This document shows positions 13,799 to 24,830 of a DNA stretch of 64,000 nucleotides, piece after piece. The first letter of the stretch is position 1; the number at the start of each line of letters is the position of its first letter. The position numbers and the translations under genes were made by a program. Source of the DNA: Amphibalanus amphitrite (lineage: Eukaryota; Arthropoda; Thecostraca; Balanomorpha; Balanidae). The stretch spans positions 62,001 to 126,000 of the forward strand of contig NW_024883086.1 in assembly GCF_019059575.1 (NCBI RefSeq). Reading direction: 5' to 3'. The notes below the pieces were generated by a model. The model was given only the letters and a program-made list of their open reading frames with translations, searched no databases and was not told where the DNA came from.

Positions 13799-16700
13799 CA
13801 CGTTGCCTGATTTTTTCGCACCCCCCCCCCCCCCCCCGCTCAAAAACTTTTATCTTTGAGTCAATTTTGAGTCGACTCATTTGACTCAACGACACATTTT
13901 GAGTCAGGTTGAGTCGACTCATTTTTTGAAATGTAACCTTTGAGTCAAGTTTGAGTCGACTCATATTTTTATTGAGCCGCTTGAGTCATGAGTCGAGTCA
14001 AGGGAAAAAAATCAGCTCTATGTTTGAGTCAGAGTTGAGTCAGGGCTTTCTGAAGTTGAATGATGAGTCGAGTCGGCAAATTTTTTTGAGTCGAGCACAA
14101 CCCTGCTCCAGAGAAATCGAAAGCTTTTACACGAAAAGCCTTTATCTATTCAACCTTTCCAGCTTTTTTTGAGCTATGAAAGACAACCAAGTTTCGGTAG
14201 AAGAAAGGTGGAGTATTTTCAAAAGCACACAAAAAAAAACATTAAAAAGTGGAAATGTAAGGTTTTTGAATTCAGGGCTGCTTTTTGGGTAGTGTGTCAC
14301 CTTTAATACCGTCAAAATATATATTTCTGCCATCTGGGCCCACCAATACCCACTGGAAGACTGGCAGTGTTGATATGTTGCCAGCATTTGAAACTTAGCT
14401 GTCACGAATGTCTCGAGCAAAAATGCGAAGTGTATATTTGTACTTATTACTGCACCTGGGATTTCGCTACTGGCTTTCACCCTCATCCTTAAATCGAGAC
14501 ATGAGCTCATAGCTATTGCACCGATGTTTTGCCAATGCTTGTAGAACTTGTATCAGACCAGACAAAATCGAACTAAGCCATGCGACAGTGGCCCTGTACC
14601 AAGCGTTCGATTACGGACGATCCGCGTGGCGTCCGTATTGGGGTCCGCCTGATGAAAGACGCCGTTGTTCCATTTTATGGCACACAGATGTTACGGTCGG
14701 TCCTTGGGCAATGGGCAGCAGTGTGGAGGCTGTGAGGAGATCGGCTGGACGTGGGTGTTGGCGGCTGCTCTGTTTCATCTACATATAGGCAAGGTAATGA
14801 AGATGTTTAACTTATTTTGTTGCATCAGTAATACTTATGAAATCTGAATGTTTATATTTTAAACTAGTTCAAAGCCGGACGCAAGTGTCAGCTTTTGAAA
14901 GGACTATTGTTCAAACAAATCGTTGGAATTAAGAAGAAATTTACGTTAGCTACTAGCTAGGCTTCCAACATTTTGGTGTACACCCAAGACAGACAAAGCA
15001 GGCTAATACCGTAATTATGGTCATAATGACCGGTTATTATTTCAAAACAGAAGGGTAATGAATGAGTAACGTGCAAATGCCTATTGCCTACCAATTCTCC
15101 AATAAAAAGCGAGTCTTATTTGAATAACGTCACGCCTGCCTTAAAATGTCTCCCGAATATTCGAGATAAAGTGTTTCTTAAGAATTTTGTTAGTCTATTT
15201 CAATGCTGCCGTCGTCGGGACCCCTTCCCCCTCCCTCCCCCGCCGTCCGGTCGCCCGGTCCGCCGGCCGGGCCGGGCCGGGCCGGGCGTCCTTCGGGGTC
15301 CGATTTTCAAAGCAGGTGGCGCTGCTGCCGGCCCGAGGCCATCAGCCGCCATGGCCATGGCCACCGTTGGCAGGGGGTAGAGAAATGAAGAAATGAAAGA
15401 GATTGAATTGGTTACTCAAATGAACTTAGCATAGATAATGAGAACGTCATATCGCATATCCCTACTATTTTAAAGCAAAATTGACAAACACAATTATAAA
15501 TAAATGCTGAATCTGCCATGAAGATGCTGGTATGAAAATAAACCAAAATGAAAATAGCATTATTACAATAAAAAGCACCAATGTCAGGCTTTGGTTGTTT
15601 CAATCATTGAGATGCACGCACATTGTTATGTAAACTGCTCCCTGACCTTACCTGAAAAGTGCCAGATGGGTGCCTCTTTAACCACCAAGATTGAATACCT
15701 TCCTATTTGCAAAATGATGACTTTGCAGCATTTGCTCCTCATCTCCAACAGAAAGGTCAGGAATAGTCCCCATACTATAGGCAAATGCTTGTTGTTAGCC
15801 TGCATTGAGGCTCTTCACTATAATCTGCAAATATCAAACCATTTTTATTGTGAAATGAGTAGGTACATAGACACAAGTTTTAGGCATCATGGGCTGATGC
15901 TATAAGACAAGAGACTATTTCTGAAGTCCAAACATCAAGCCTTATAAATTACAAACATATGATTTATGAATACCTTACCTACTAATGACTTAATTTATTT
16001 TGAATCCTTAAAAAATTCAAAGAATGGAAGTACAATCAACAACAGACATCACTTCAGGTTGTCTGATCATTTCAGCCTGCTTCTTAAGTTGTGAATAAAT
16101 TTAGTTTTTAAGGAGAAATGGTAATTGTTTTGCTCATAGCTCAACCTGATATAAGCAAATGTGCTGCTAGAGCTCCTTGTGCTGTCTTCATCTGTCATCA
16201 AAGCAGCAAGATTGCCTAAGTGATAGGAATTTTATTTCAGCAATTTAATTGTAAAATATTTAGATGTAGGTAAATGATTGCTAGTATAGAGGATTTACAA
16301 TCCATACACAACCTGTTCAAATATGATGTTTGGGATAGCATTATCTTTATATTTCCTTTTAAAGTATATGTAGATATAACAAAGCAATTAATGTATTGCA
16401 CCAACTTTACATGCAGTCATGCTTCAGTTCAGTCACTCAGACCTAAATTCTGAACTGTTAACCATGGAAATATAAAACAAATGAAAGAAAAACGATCGTT
16501 TCTGCATTAGCCAATAAACATCAATGGCACAATGGATTTTCTACAATATATAATATACTTTTGCTTTAAAACTCCACTATTTCCTCTTACCTTGTAGATT
16601 CAACTGGTATCTACCGTCGCTTCAAACACATTACCCTCGCTTCTATCCCAACGATCCCAACGGCATTTTCAGAAGCTGCGCCGCGTTGTCACAAGTGCGC

Positions 16701-17155
16701 AAGATTCGTGCTAACGTTTTCGCTACTGAAATTTTTCCGTGTCTCCGGAGACAGCCGTAAGGTCTAGTTTAGCGGCAAGCATCAAAGAGAATCGTCTTTA
16801 TGGATTCGGCGGCCGGCTCTGAGTCATCACCTTCTTGCCACCTTTTGTCTCCGGTGTCTCCGGAGCAGCCAATGGATAGTGCTATGAAGTTCTCGTGATG
16901 AAGTAAGATTCAATATATCTGAAATTTTTGCGTGCATGAGAGAAAAATGTGAAGAACTTAGAAGCAACAACGAGAAAGGAGAATAGGTAAACTGAAAGTG
17001 GTTGTGTCTCCGACAACCTTCCTTTTTGGAGAGACTCTGTCTCCAACACCGGTTGGAGAGTTGGCACATTTTTTCACCTCTGATTTCGCACGTGCAAGGC
17101 CCACCCTCTCGCTCGCTCCGTTAGTCGCCCCAAAAGGCGTTATACTGGTTTGTTA

Positions 17156-18324
17156 TTACGGAGCGAGCGAAGCGAGCGAAGTCTTTCCTTAGATTAAAGG
17201 GACCCTCCCACCTTCAAAAAAGTTAATGAATTGGCATGAAAGTGATGTCGCTCGGTTCAGAAAGAGCAAAAACGAATATCTACCAAATTTCATCGAAAAA
17301 TATTCACCGGTTTTCAAGATATTGGACTTTTACTTTTGTTTACTTTTTGGGATCTCCGCTGTTCCTAGCGACTTTATTTGAAAGTGCGGCATTTGTTGCG
17401 CGCAAAGCAGCATATACCACCGCGTGCTACAAAACGTTTTAGTCAAACATTTAAAAATCGTTAGATATCTGCGATGACGTCACACATTCAGAGGGGTATT
17501 CCTATGCATTAGCCCCTCTGAATCAAAATGCTGCAATTTTGAAATTCAATATTTCCGATTTAAGGCATTTCTCGATGTTGTGAGTGCCGAAACCGGTAAT
17601 TGTGAGTCAGGGACCCCATTTTGGCTATCTCAACTCAAATCTAATGTTAAGGTGGGAGGGTCCCTTTAACGGAAATTTCTGAGTATGAGCGGCCGGCCGG
17701 CCGGTCGGCCGGCCGTGGTCACGATTCTGCGACGCTTATATCTCAGCAACCACTTGACCGATTTACACGCGGTAATTTTTGTAGGGTAGCTTCATTCCTT
17801 CTACCAAGTATTGGACTTTTCCCGATGCATGTGGGTGACCCCTGATGCACGTGCCACGTGCAAAACAAAGAGGTGTCACTTTTGTAATTGTTGCAATATT
17901 TCGGTAGGTAACTACTTGGCCGATTGAGCTGAAAGTTGGCATGTAGGTAGGCACCCACTAGGCAATGCATATCCATGTGCCAGAGTTGGGGTGCTGCTGC
18001 ACGTGCGCACGTGCAGGGGTCGATTCCAGATCTCGAGAACGGCTGGACCGATGGCGCTCCAATTTGGCACATGATGAGGGACCGGTTAGTAGGGTGCCGT
18101 GCAAAAGTCATTTGGGACCCATTTTGCACGTGCGCACGTGCAGGGTGCCGCTTCCAGATCTCGAGAATGGCTGGGCCGATTGCGCTCAAATTTGGCACAT
18201 CGCTAGAGACCGGTTAGTAGGGTGCCGTGCACAAGTCAGCTGGAGGTACCCCCTCGAAATTTCGCACGTGCAAGGCTCACCCTCTCGCTCGCTCCGTTAG
18301 TCGCCCCAAAAGGCGTCATACTGG
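17156..18324 (+). mobile_element. E-box element copy 2 (Helitron-like)
   Basis: Starts TTACGGAGCGAGCGAAGCGAGCG-like only 7 bp after copy 1 ends, in the same orientation, so the two are head to tail. It contains a GGCCGGCCGG(T) tract at 17,690-17,716, then units with TCTCGAGAA(C/T)GGCTGG and GCACGTGCGCACGTGCAG, and ends CGCCCCAAAAGGCGTCATACTGG. A TTAA MITE interrupts it at 17198-17665. Without that, it is about 0.7 kb, the same size as copy 1. Head-to-tail tandem insertion fits rolling-circle transposition. Confidence 0.75.
17198..17665. mobile_element. TTAA MITE family, copy B
   Basis: 468 bp with AGGGACCCTCCCACCTT and its inverse at the ends, flanked by TTAA at 17194-17197 and 17666-17669. 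The empty site is visible in E-box copy 1 (AGATTAACGGAAAT), which proves the boundaries and the TTAA duplication. Internal motifs include GATGACGTCAC and ATCTCAACTCAAAT. No coding capacity. Confidence 0.92.
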
Positions 18325-19404
18325 TTTAGTATTTGCAGTCAGCAGAGAGTTACCATTATACCATAGTGTCAAAATTACTCCTGGTCCGCACATACTATTC
18401 GTTTGTTCAAAAAGGCTTAGAAAAAGATGATTCCAGAGTAGATCTGAGATAACGTGGAAAATGATGGTGTTTTCAAAATGGGGAAATGCCATGCGCTGTT
18501 TATCGACGGAAACTGTTTTTTTTAGCTGTTTTTCTCAGAGCCCGCCTCTAAGAAAGAATCCCTGTGGGATGGATTTATTTATAACCATGCATTCCCGTGT
18601 ATGTATGCATGGGCGTGATGTGAGGTGAAGTACAGCTATAGAGGATATCAAAATGAAATGCAATGTCAGCAAGCTTGGCTGGCACCCCGGCCACCCACAG
18701 AAAAGCCTTCCCTCTCTAACTAGATCCAGGCCAGCACTTAATTCTCAAGACAGATTTGATTCCTGCGGGGCATATCACTGACAACGTCCATCGGGAGACA
18801 AACTTTTCTGCATCCCGGGAAGCAATCTTGCGCAATGGGGATCGAACGCCCAGACTCGAGCTCTGTAAGTTCATCAGTCTCTAAGGCCCGCTGATCTGAT
18901 GACAGACAAGGCACTTAGTGTTATATACTGCAGCCATGCATACTGAAAAGCCGAACTTTTCGACAAGTTTCAGCTGGGTGACAATATGCTTGGGGCGCTC
19001 TTGCGGCCCAGTTCGAGACTTCTCGCCGGTATTGTGAGTAGAACCTCGCGCCTCAGCACACAAAATCCATCCTACTATGCAATGCATTTTCCACGGTCCC
19101 CAATCCCGTCCAATCTCCACCATTCGTCGTTTCATCGCTTCACAAACAGCCTTCTCCCAAAGCGTCTGAGATTGGGACCCACAACCCACGCTGTGCGCTC
19201 GTTTCTCGAACGAGTTTGTGTGCGACTTGCGTCACGCACACACCTCTCGCGCCAAAACTGACGCCATTTGGCGCCAACACACCGCGGCGGGTAATGGAGC
19301 CATCAGTGTTGACAAATTATAGTGCGTGCGCTGACTCAAATTGGGTGCGTTGTGGATAAGACGACAAACGGTCGGTGATACCCGTGTGGCCTACACACAG
19401 TGGG
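18325..19404. other. Unassigned stretch, weak first-exon and tRNA-like signals
   Basis: At 18,838-18,860 the minus strand reads GGGCGTTCGATCCCC, a B-box-like motif that may be a SINE remnant. At 18,986-19,033 the plus strand opens with ATG and an Arg-rich 16-residue peptide (MLGALLRPSSRLLAGI), then a donor-like ATT/GTGAGTAG. Neither is strong enough to call as a gene. Confidence 0.35.
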
Positions 19405-19590
<186 letters not shown>

Positions 19591-19599
19591 GAAATGGAG

Positions 19600-20449
19600 A
19601 CGGACGGCAACAGAGACGGCAACAGAGAATCCAACAGTGACAGAGACAGAGACTAAGATAGAATGACTATTGACATGAGAGTATTTTGTGCCGAGGAAAC
19701 GGCAGCCTCTGCAATCTGCATATGCGTAGATATACACGTTCAAATAGCTATAGCTAATGCAACATGTTTATGCGTCGCGAATATGGTGTGCCATATTGCA
19801 AGGAACCGTTCCATAGCTCAATCCCAAACTCGTGTAGCGTAGCACGCACTGACAAAGACGCTGGGTCGATGCCAGAAAAGAAGCAATGTAACGCCGGATT
19901 ACTACGTGCGTGACCAACTACATGGATCGATGCTCACATGTTACAAGCTCGTAAATACAGATGCGTTGTTCCAAGAAGCGAGTAGAAAGCTCCCCTCCGT
20001 AACTGCAGCCTAAATACAGTCATCACCACGCATAGCTGATGCGCCATGTTCTAACCGAACATCAGCTGATACCACTGACGCCAGGCCCGCATCTGATATA
20101 GTTACACTATTCCTGCTATTTGATTCCTCTTCTATCCGTACAGACAAAACTCCCTCGCAAGGAGACGACCCACCTTCTTAGTCTTCGCCTAAGGCTTAGT
20201 CTTCCACTAAGGTCAGAGGTCACAATTAATCGGTGCACACCCCTCTGCGTGGATGGTTCTGTGACACGCATGGGGTCAAAGGTCAGGCGGTCATTTCGCC
20301 GCGGGCGTGTTGACACCACTCAACCCCTAGCGTAAACCTTGTTTGAAGTAGTAAAAGTCATCCCATCGGATATTACGAGCGCACAGGCCTCCCAGACGAA
20401 GGCTCAAGACGGAGCAGAAATCCCGATGGTGGTGTTGAATTGTACTATC
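19600..20449. other. Unassigned DNA before the TTAA element
   Basis: No gene recognised. A GGGTCAAAGGTCA motif (a direct repeat spaced by one base, the DR1 type of nuclear-receptor site) occurs at 20,273-20,285, outside the adjacent element. Confidence 0.45.
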
Positions 20450-20453
20450 TTAA

Positions 20454-21352
20454 CCCTCGCCGGCACAGGCCATTTTGAGTCCTTCGACGGCACAAGGGGG
20501 GGGGGGGGGTTGGTACGACCCCCCCCCTCGCGTTTGGCCCCTGATCGAGCTAGAGCTTCGCGGAAAAAACGAGCGTGTTGCCCGTCATGAGAGGAAGCCG
20601 ATGATACCCAATTTTAAGGTCCTAGATCATCGGGTGACCTTCCAGGTCAGGTCAATGACCCGAAAACCGGGAAAATCGGGACCTGTTAGAAAGTCGTAAA
20701 GTGTGGCTGTTATGTGGTTTTCCGGGGTGCTGATCACGAATATCGTGTTAGTTTTGATCATAGATGATGTCTTTAAGCATTTAGACCAGGTCGGGTCAGG
20801 TCAGGTCAGGTCAACCGGTAGGGGTTGTGACGGGTATTCGTAATACGTGTCAACCGCCTCGGACAGCTTCGTAACATGTTACGAAGGCACCAAAACTACT
20901 TCGTAAATGTTCAAATGGTTGCTAAATTCGAATTCAGCTAAAAAACTAGCCTAGAAACATGTAAAACTCGACAAAGTGAACCGAGGTCACCCGAGGTCAC
21001 CAAAGGTCAATGACCTGACCTGACCTTCAGGTGACCTTGACACCCACCCTAATGCATGGGAGCAACATCAAATCACATGTTTGAACGTTTGAAACCACGA
21101 AAAGCTTGCAAACGCGCGGCTAATGCGAGCCGACACGCGCCGAACCGCGATTTCGGCCAAACATGGTCACAGAAAAGAGGTCACAGGTCAAAGGTCATTG
21201 GGGTCAGGGTCATGAAATTTTCAGGGTAGGTGTAAAATTGATCAATGCGAGGGTACTGAAAGTTTCGTCGCGATCGGCCGCTTTTTACGCGAGTTATTCG
21301 CGAAAAACCTTAGGGGGGGGGTGCATCAACCCCCCCCCTGTGCCGGCGAGGG
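20454..21352. mobile_element. piggyBac-like non-autonomous element, copy P1
   Basis: Perfect terminal repeats CCCTCGCCGGCACAGG are flanked by TTAA on both sides (20450-20453 and 21353-21356). TTAA duplication plus CCC-starting ends is the piggyBac signature. Just inside each end is a G-run, a short spacer and a C-run (about 20,496-20,528 and 21,313-21,338) able to form a hairpin. The interior has many AGGTCA/TGACCT motifs, including a (GGTCA)n tract near 20,790-20,815 and GAGGTCACAGGTCAAAGGTCA at the far end. No transposase. Confidence 0.88.
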
Positions 21353-21356
21353 TTAA

Positions 21357-23795
21357 ATGGGCGCTTGGTAATAAATTCGTTTATGATTTCACTGGTATCT
21401 TCAACCGATAAGCTATATGGAAGTACTATAACTAATAAGTATATAAAAAACAAAGCATTTTCGAGGGATAATTGATTTTCTCTTTTCATAAAAACACTCC
21501 TGATCTGAGGTGGATTTCCTAACAGGAAAATTGTTGGCTATGATATCTTTTTTGTTGTCAAAAGTCACTCCCGAATTTCGCCAGCCACGCGAAAAAAAAA
21601 TGGCCGCCGATGTGAAAGAATAATATCAGCGGGCTAAACTCATATGTATTGACATCAGCGGCTTTTTTTCGCATGGCTGATTAAACTTGTGGGAGACTTC
21701 AGGAGATAAAATCTCCGACAGATAGCGACATCCCGTTGGAAAATTGACCTATGGTGTGTTAATTCTGCATCAACACGTGAGTGTTCAATCATGCATGGAC
21801 ACGTACATTTCACAGTGAACACATTTAAACTTTAATTTCTTGAAGCTGTCTCTTCGGAGCAGCGCTGTATCGTTGCGTCAAGCCTCAAGTACGAATCTAT
21901 TTCCGATCTTAGACAAAGACCGTGTCCGCCCCTAGAGAGCCATGACACAAAATTGAGAACACCGGACTCACGACAGGCGTGGAAGTGCACTGTGTGACAT
22001 TTTTGGACACAACTGCGTCCGCAAACGCAATCTAGCGAGGCGAAAGACGTTTGCAGTATTTAACAAGGGACAACGCAATTTTCGTTCCCGAAATAGATAC
22101 GCGGGCGGTATGTTGCACCGGGAATAGCTCGCTGAATTCGTATTTGCACCTGTCGCAGGCAAACATCGTTTTCTGGTGTAAATTGCTCTTGAAGGTGCAG
22201 ATGATGTAGGGGTTTGTTTGATGTAGGGATTGCATTGGATGGGCATGATCGAAATGTATTATAAGCTAGATAAAGATTAGAGTCAAGCGGCTGATTAAAA
22301 CGTATTCAATGCGCATGTCTTGCATGCTTGCAAAGCCATGATTGTATAACATACGTTCTTTGGTGACTCAAAATGTTCCAAACACCTCAACCAAGTGTTA
22401 TGTTGGCGCATATGGCTGGCTCGGGCCCCTTCCTTCCTTGTTGACTTCACCTAAAGCCAAATGAATTTCCCCACCTAAATGAGTGATCGATATCCGCAGG
22501 GAGTTACGATAGCACGTCTTCAGCATCAGGGTAGTTTGTGATCATTAAAGGATAATGCAACGAAAGAGGTGGCTGATGATGAAATATGAAGAATGCTGAA
22601 ATACATAGAAAATGGCATACAAAAACGTGAAGGCAAGCATAATAATGGCGCGAGTATGAATGAGGTCAAGTTAATGCCGTATTACCGTAACAAACCTATG
22701 TATGTGAAAACACCACAACTACGTATCGATGTCCCTTTTTATCAAATGTGTTTCACACTCCAATTTATTTGTTGTATGCTCGGTCATAGCGACGTAAAAA
22801 TTACCAGACAAACCCAGTGACGTCTCAGCCTAGCATCTCTATCAACCCCTCCGTCGTAAGCATGCACTGAACATTCAGCTAGACCCCTCTCAGATGGATT
22901 GGGGTCGCCAAAATAGACCACTATAGGCCCTTGAACTGAGTGCACAGGACAAGCGTCTGAACGGGCGCCTGCGTAGTTTGCAATGCAAAGCAGACTGGCA
23001 CCAAAATAGACCAGAGCGTGCACGCAAGCGTAAAACAAAGTAGAAAACTTGGCACAGAATAGCTAAAATTAGTAGATGGGACAAAAGCAGAGAACGGCTG
23101 AAGTAGAGCACAATCATGAAAATGAGGGTAGCGGAATGGCTCGTCCTACGGACCACACCAAAATAGACGTAGATATGGGGTCTAAAATAGAAATGAACAA
23201 GCCCCCACAATGCTAAAACCTCAGACCGTTTTAGAGTGAAGCCTAATTCAGAATGTTACAGGCACCTACCAGTTTTATTTTCAAAAGCACCAGCCACAAA
23301 TAGGTTGGGTCGAGGCTAATGAGTCTCTAAATCACATTACTACAGCGCTCACTAAAGGGCTTTAGAGTTTCTGATGATAAAATAAATATCAAATTTTTAA
23401 ATATTATGAAAAGTCCTACTCACAGTAGAAGCACTACTGAGTAGCAATTCATAATCACCTTACCATCAGTGGATTAATATTCCCAGAAATACCTACACTG
23501 CACCGTAAATTGGTTTTCCAGGAAAACGGGGTAAGTCATGAGGGGAGGTGAGATTACTCGCCAGCATATCGAAGGGGGTATACCGTACATATAGGTTGCA
23601 TTAATCCATATCCATGTAACATGACAATGTGCGAATTGAGCAAACTAACCATTTACTAGACATACTAAATGTCGATCAATTAAAAATAAAGTTATTGATA
23701 AAGACGCGCACCTTCCTTTTCACTTTACTAGCCCTATAGACCATATGACGATCTATTCAAAGCTTCATTTGAAATAAAATACACATTTAGCTTAC
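21357..23795. other. Unassigned stretch; three identical CCAAAATAGAC motifs
   Basis: No gene recognised. The 11-mer CCAAAATAGAC occurs at 22,908, 23,001 and 23,158, each one mismatch from a CArG box (CC(A/T)6GG). The rest is ordinary AT-rich DNA. If the minus-strand gene at 23796-29209 is real, this could be intron. Confidence 0.4.
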
Positions 23796-23929
23796 CTTTC
23801 TTGTCGACGCCATCATCCTGCGAGTCTGGGTCGCCGTCCCCTGCTCCGGGCACGACGATGGCGGGCAGCGTCCGTGAACGCACCAACTGAGGTCGTGAGG
23901 TGGCCGGGAGACCGGACTCGGTCACTTGG
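23796..23929 (-). CDS. Internal exon of an unrecognised gene (partial CDS)
   Basis: On the minus strand a 134-nt segment lies between a strong acceptor (pyrimidine-rich CCCCTCTCGTTCGCAG) and a strong donor (AAAG/GTAAGC). One frame is open throughout. It begins with the last base of a codon and ends with the first base of a codon. It encodes 44 full codons of Ser/Pro/Asp-rich, probably disordered sequence including QLVRSRTLPAIVVPG and ending DSQDDGVDKK. RSRTLP resembles a basophilic-kinase or 14-3-3 site (inference). I do not recognise the family. The upstream intron edge is a minisatellite that supplies much of the polypyrimidine tract. Splice phase fits the exon at 29094-29209. Confidence 0.55.
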
Positions 23930-23934
23930 CTGCG

Positions 23935-24110
23935 AACGAGAGGGGCGGGGGTTAAAACGGGGGTACACGTAAGGGTTAAACGGGGGTTAACGTAGGGGTT
24001 GAACAGGGGTAAACGTAGGGGTAAAATGGGGGTAAACGTAGGGGTTAAACAGGGGGTAAACGTAGGGGTTAAACTTGGGTTGATGTAGGCCAGAGGTGGG
24101 TCGACAAAGG
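23935..24110. repeat. Minisatellite, GTAGGGGTTAAACGGGGGTAAAC-type units
   Basis: Seven or so imperfect units of about 22-23 bp built from AGGGGTTAAAC and GGGGTAAACGT. The array abuts the 3' splice site of the minus-strand exon within a few bases. On that strand it reads as pyrimidine-rich GTTTACCCC/GTTTAACCCC. Confidence 0.9.
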
Positions 24111-24830
24111 GACCAGACATCGGGTCAATATCGGGTCAAGTTTGGGTCAATATTGACACCAAATCTGGTTTAAACAGGGAACAGACAGCGGTCAGCACAA
24201 TAGACAGCTTGGGATCAAATGGCAAATGGTAATCATTCACCGTAGACTGCCAATATTAATTTGCTGAAACATGATAAAGCTCTCAACCAATAGCCACCGG
24301 TAAAATATTCAAGAAAAACTCACGCATATCTTAGTTTGAATAATGCAAAGTATAACAAGCCATGTAGAACAACGCGCATATCACAACACGGATGCCCAAG
24401 TCAATGCGTCGTTTCGATTTATGAGAAATGATCCGATAGCCACTACACTACATGACGCGACTGGCGTAATGCATCGATGACGCCACTGGATATTAATGTC
24501 AATGGACGGCGTCAATTTTCAGAATCAGATTCCGGCACTGATTTATAGTGGTATTGATTTTATAGTACGCCGAAGAGCTAAAACTAATGTGCGCCAGTTA
24601 TGCACATCTTCATTTGTCGCTTTATCAAGACCTTTTCATTGAAAAGGATATGAATATAAAACACGCTAGAAAACAATGAATTTAATCTAATCCATATCAT
24701 TATATCGTCGGACGAAATTTCAGTAAGAACACTTGCAACACATAACTTTGAATGGCTGCGCAGCTATTCGACTTTTGAAGACCGATTAAACACTCGCACA
24801 TCATATGCCGTGAACAAGAGCCAATGCAGT

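Larger units (their letters stand above)
11737..14105. mobile_element. hAT-type element H2 with AP-1-like motif arrays at both ends
   Basis: The ends are CAGGGTTGTGCTCGACTC and its exact inverse, with a perfect 8-bp duplication CTCCAGAG (11729-11736 and 14106-14113). The outer 250 bp at each side are arrays of TGAGTCA, TTGAGTCG and GAGTCGACTC. The interior holds a PIF-like MITE (12380-12640), a long hairpin (12820-13050), a TA microsatellite and a C-run. No transposase reading frame remains. Length is 2,369 bp including nested parts. Confidence 0.88.
11669..17082. mobile_element. hAT-type element H1, nested in E-box copy 1
   Basis: The terminal repeats CAGAGGTGAAAAAA are flanked by a perfect 8-bp duplication ATTTCGCA (11661-11668 and 17083-17090). 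Removing 11669-17090 rejoins E-box copy 1 exactly as in copy 2. Both ends carry GTCTCC motifs in several copies (for example near 11,694, 11,727, 16,741, 16,848, 17,007 and 17,039), a likely transposase-binding array. The interior holds hAT element H2. From 14,114 on it has non-coding DNA with a CpG-rich, CCGGG-repeat patch at 15,220-15,370. I find no BED or hATC transposase domain, so it is called non-autonomous. Confidence 0.85.
8996..17148 (+). mobile_element. E-box element copy 1 (Helitron-like), split by two nested insertions
   Basis: The element's own DNA is 8996-9571, 11622-11668 and 17091-17148, roughly 0.7 kb. It starts TTACGGAGCGAGCGAAGCGAGCG-like and contains a GGCC-rich variable tract. 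Repeated units of about 120-130 bp follow, each with a TCTCGAGAACGGCT segment and a GCACGTGCGCACGTGCAG palindrome. It ends CGCCCCAAAAGGCG-TTATACTGG. That end is a short hairpin followed about 8 nt later by CTGG, which resembles a Helitron 3' end (CTRR, next base T). The uninterrupted order is proved by copy 2, which reads straight across both insertion points. There is no coding capacity, so it would be non-autonomous. Assignment to Helitrons is inference because the 5' end does not begin with TC. Confidence 0.7.

Noticed and set aside
17743..18300. 151-codon minus and 111-codon plus frames in E-box copy 2, and similar frames at 35.0-35.7 kb
   Set aside because: Same reason: non-coding repetitive element, with overlapping open frames on both strands caused by unit length and composition.
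18838..18860. A second SINE (B-box-like GCGTTCGATCC on the minus strand)
   Set aside because: No matching A-box at proper distance and no tail; left as a note only.
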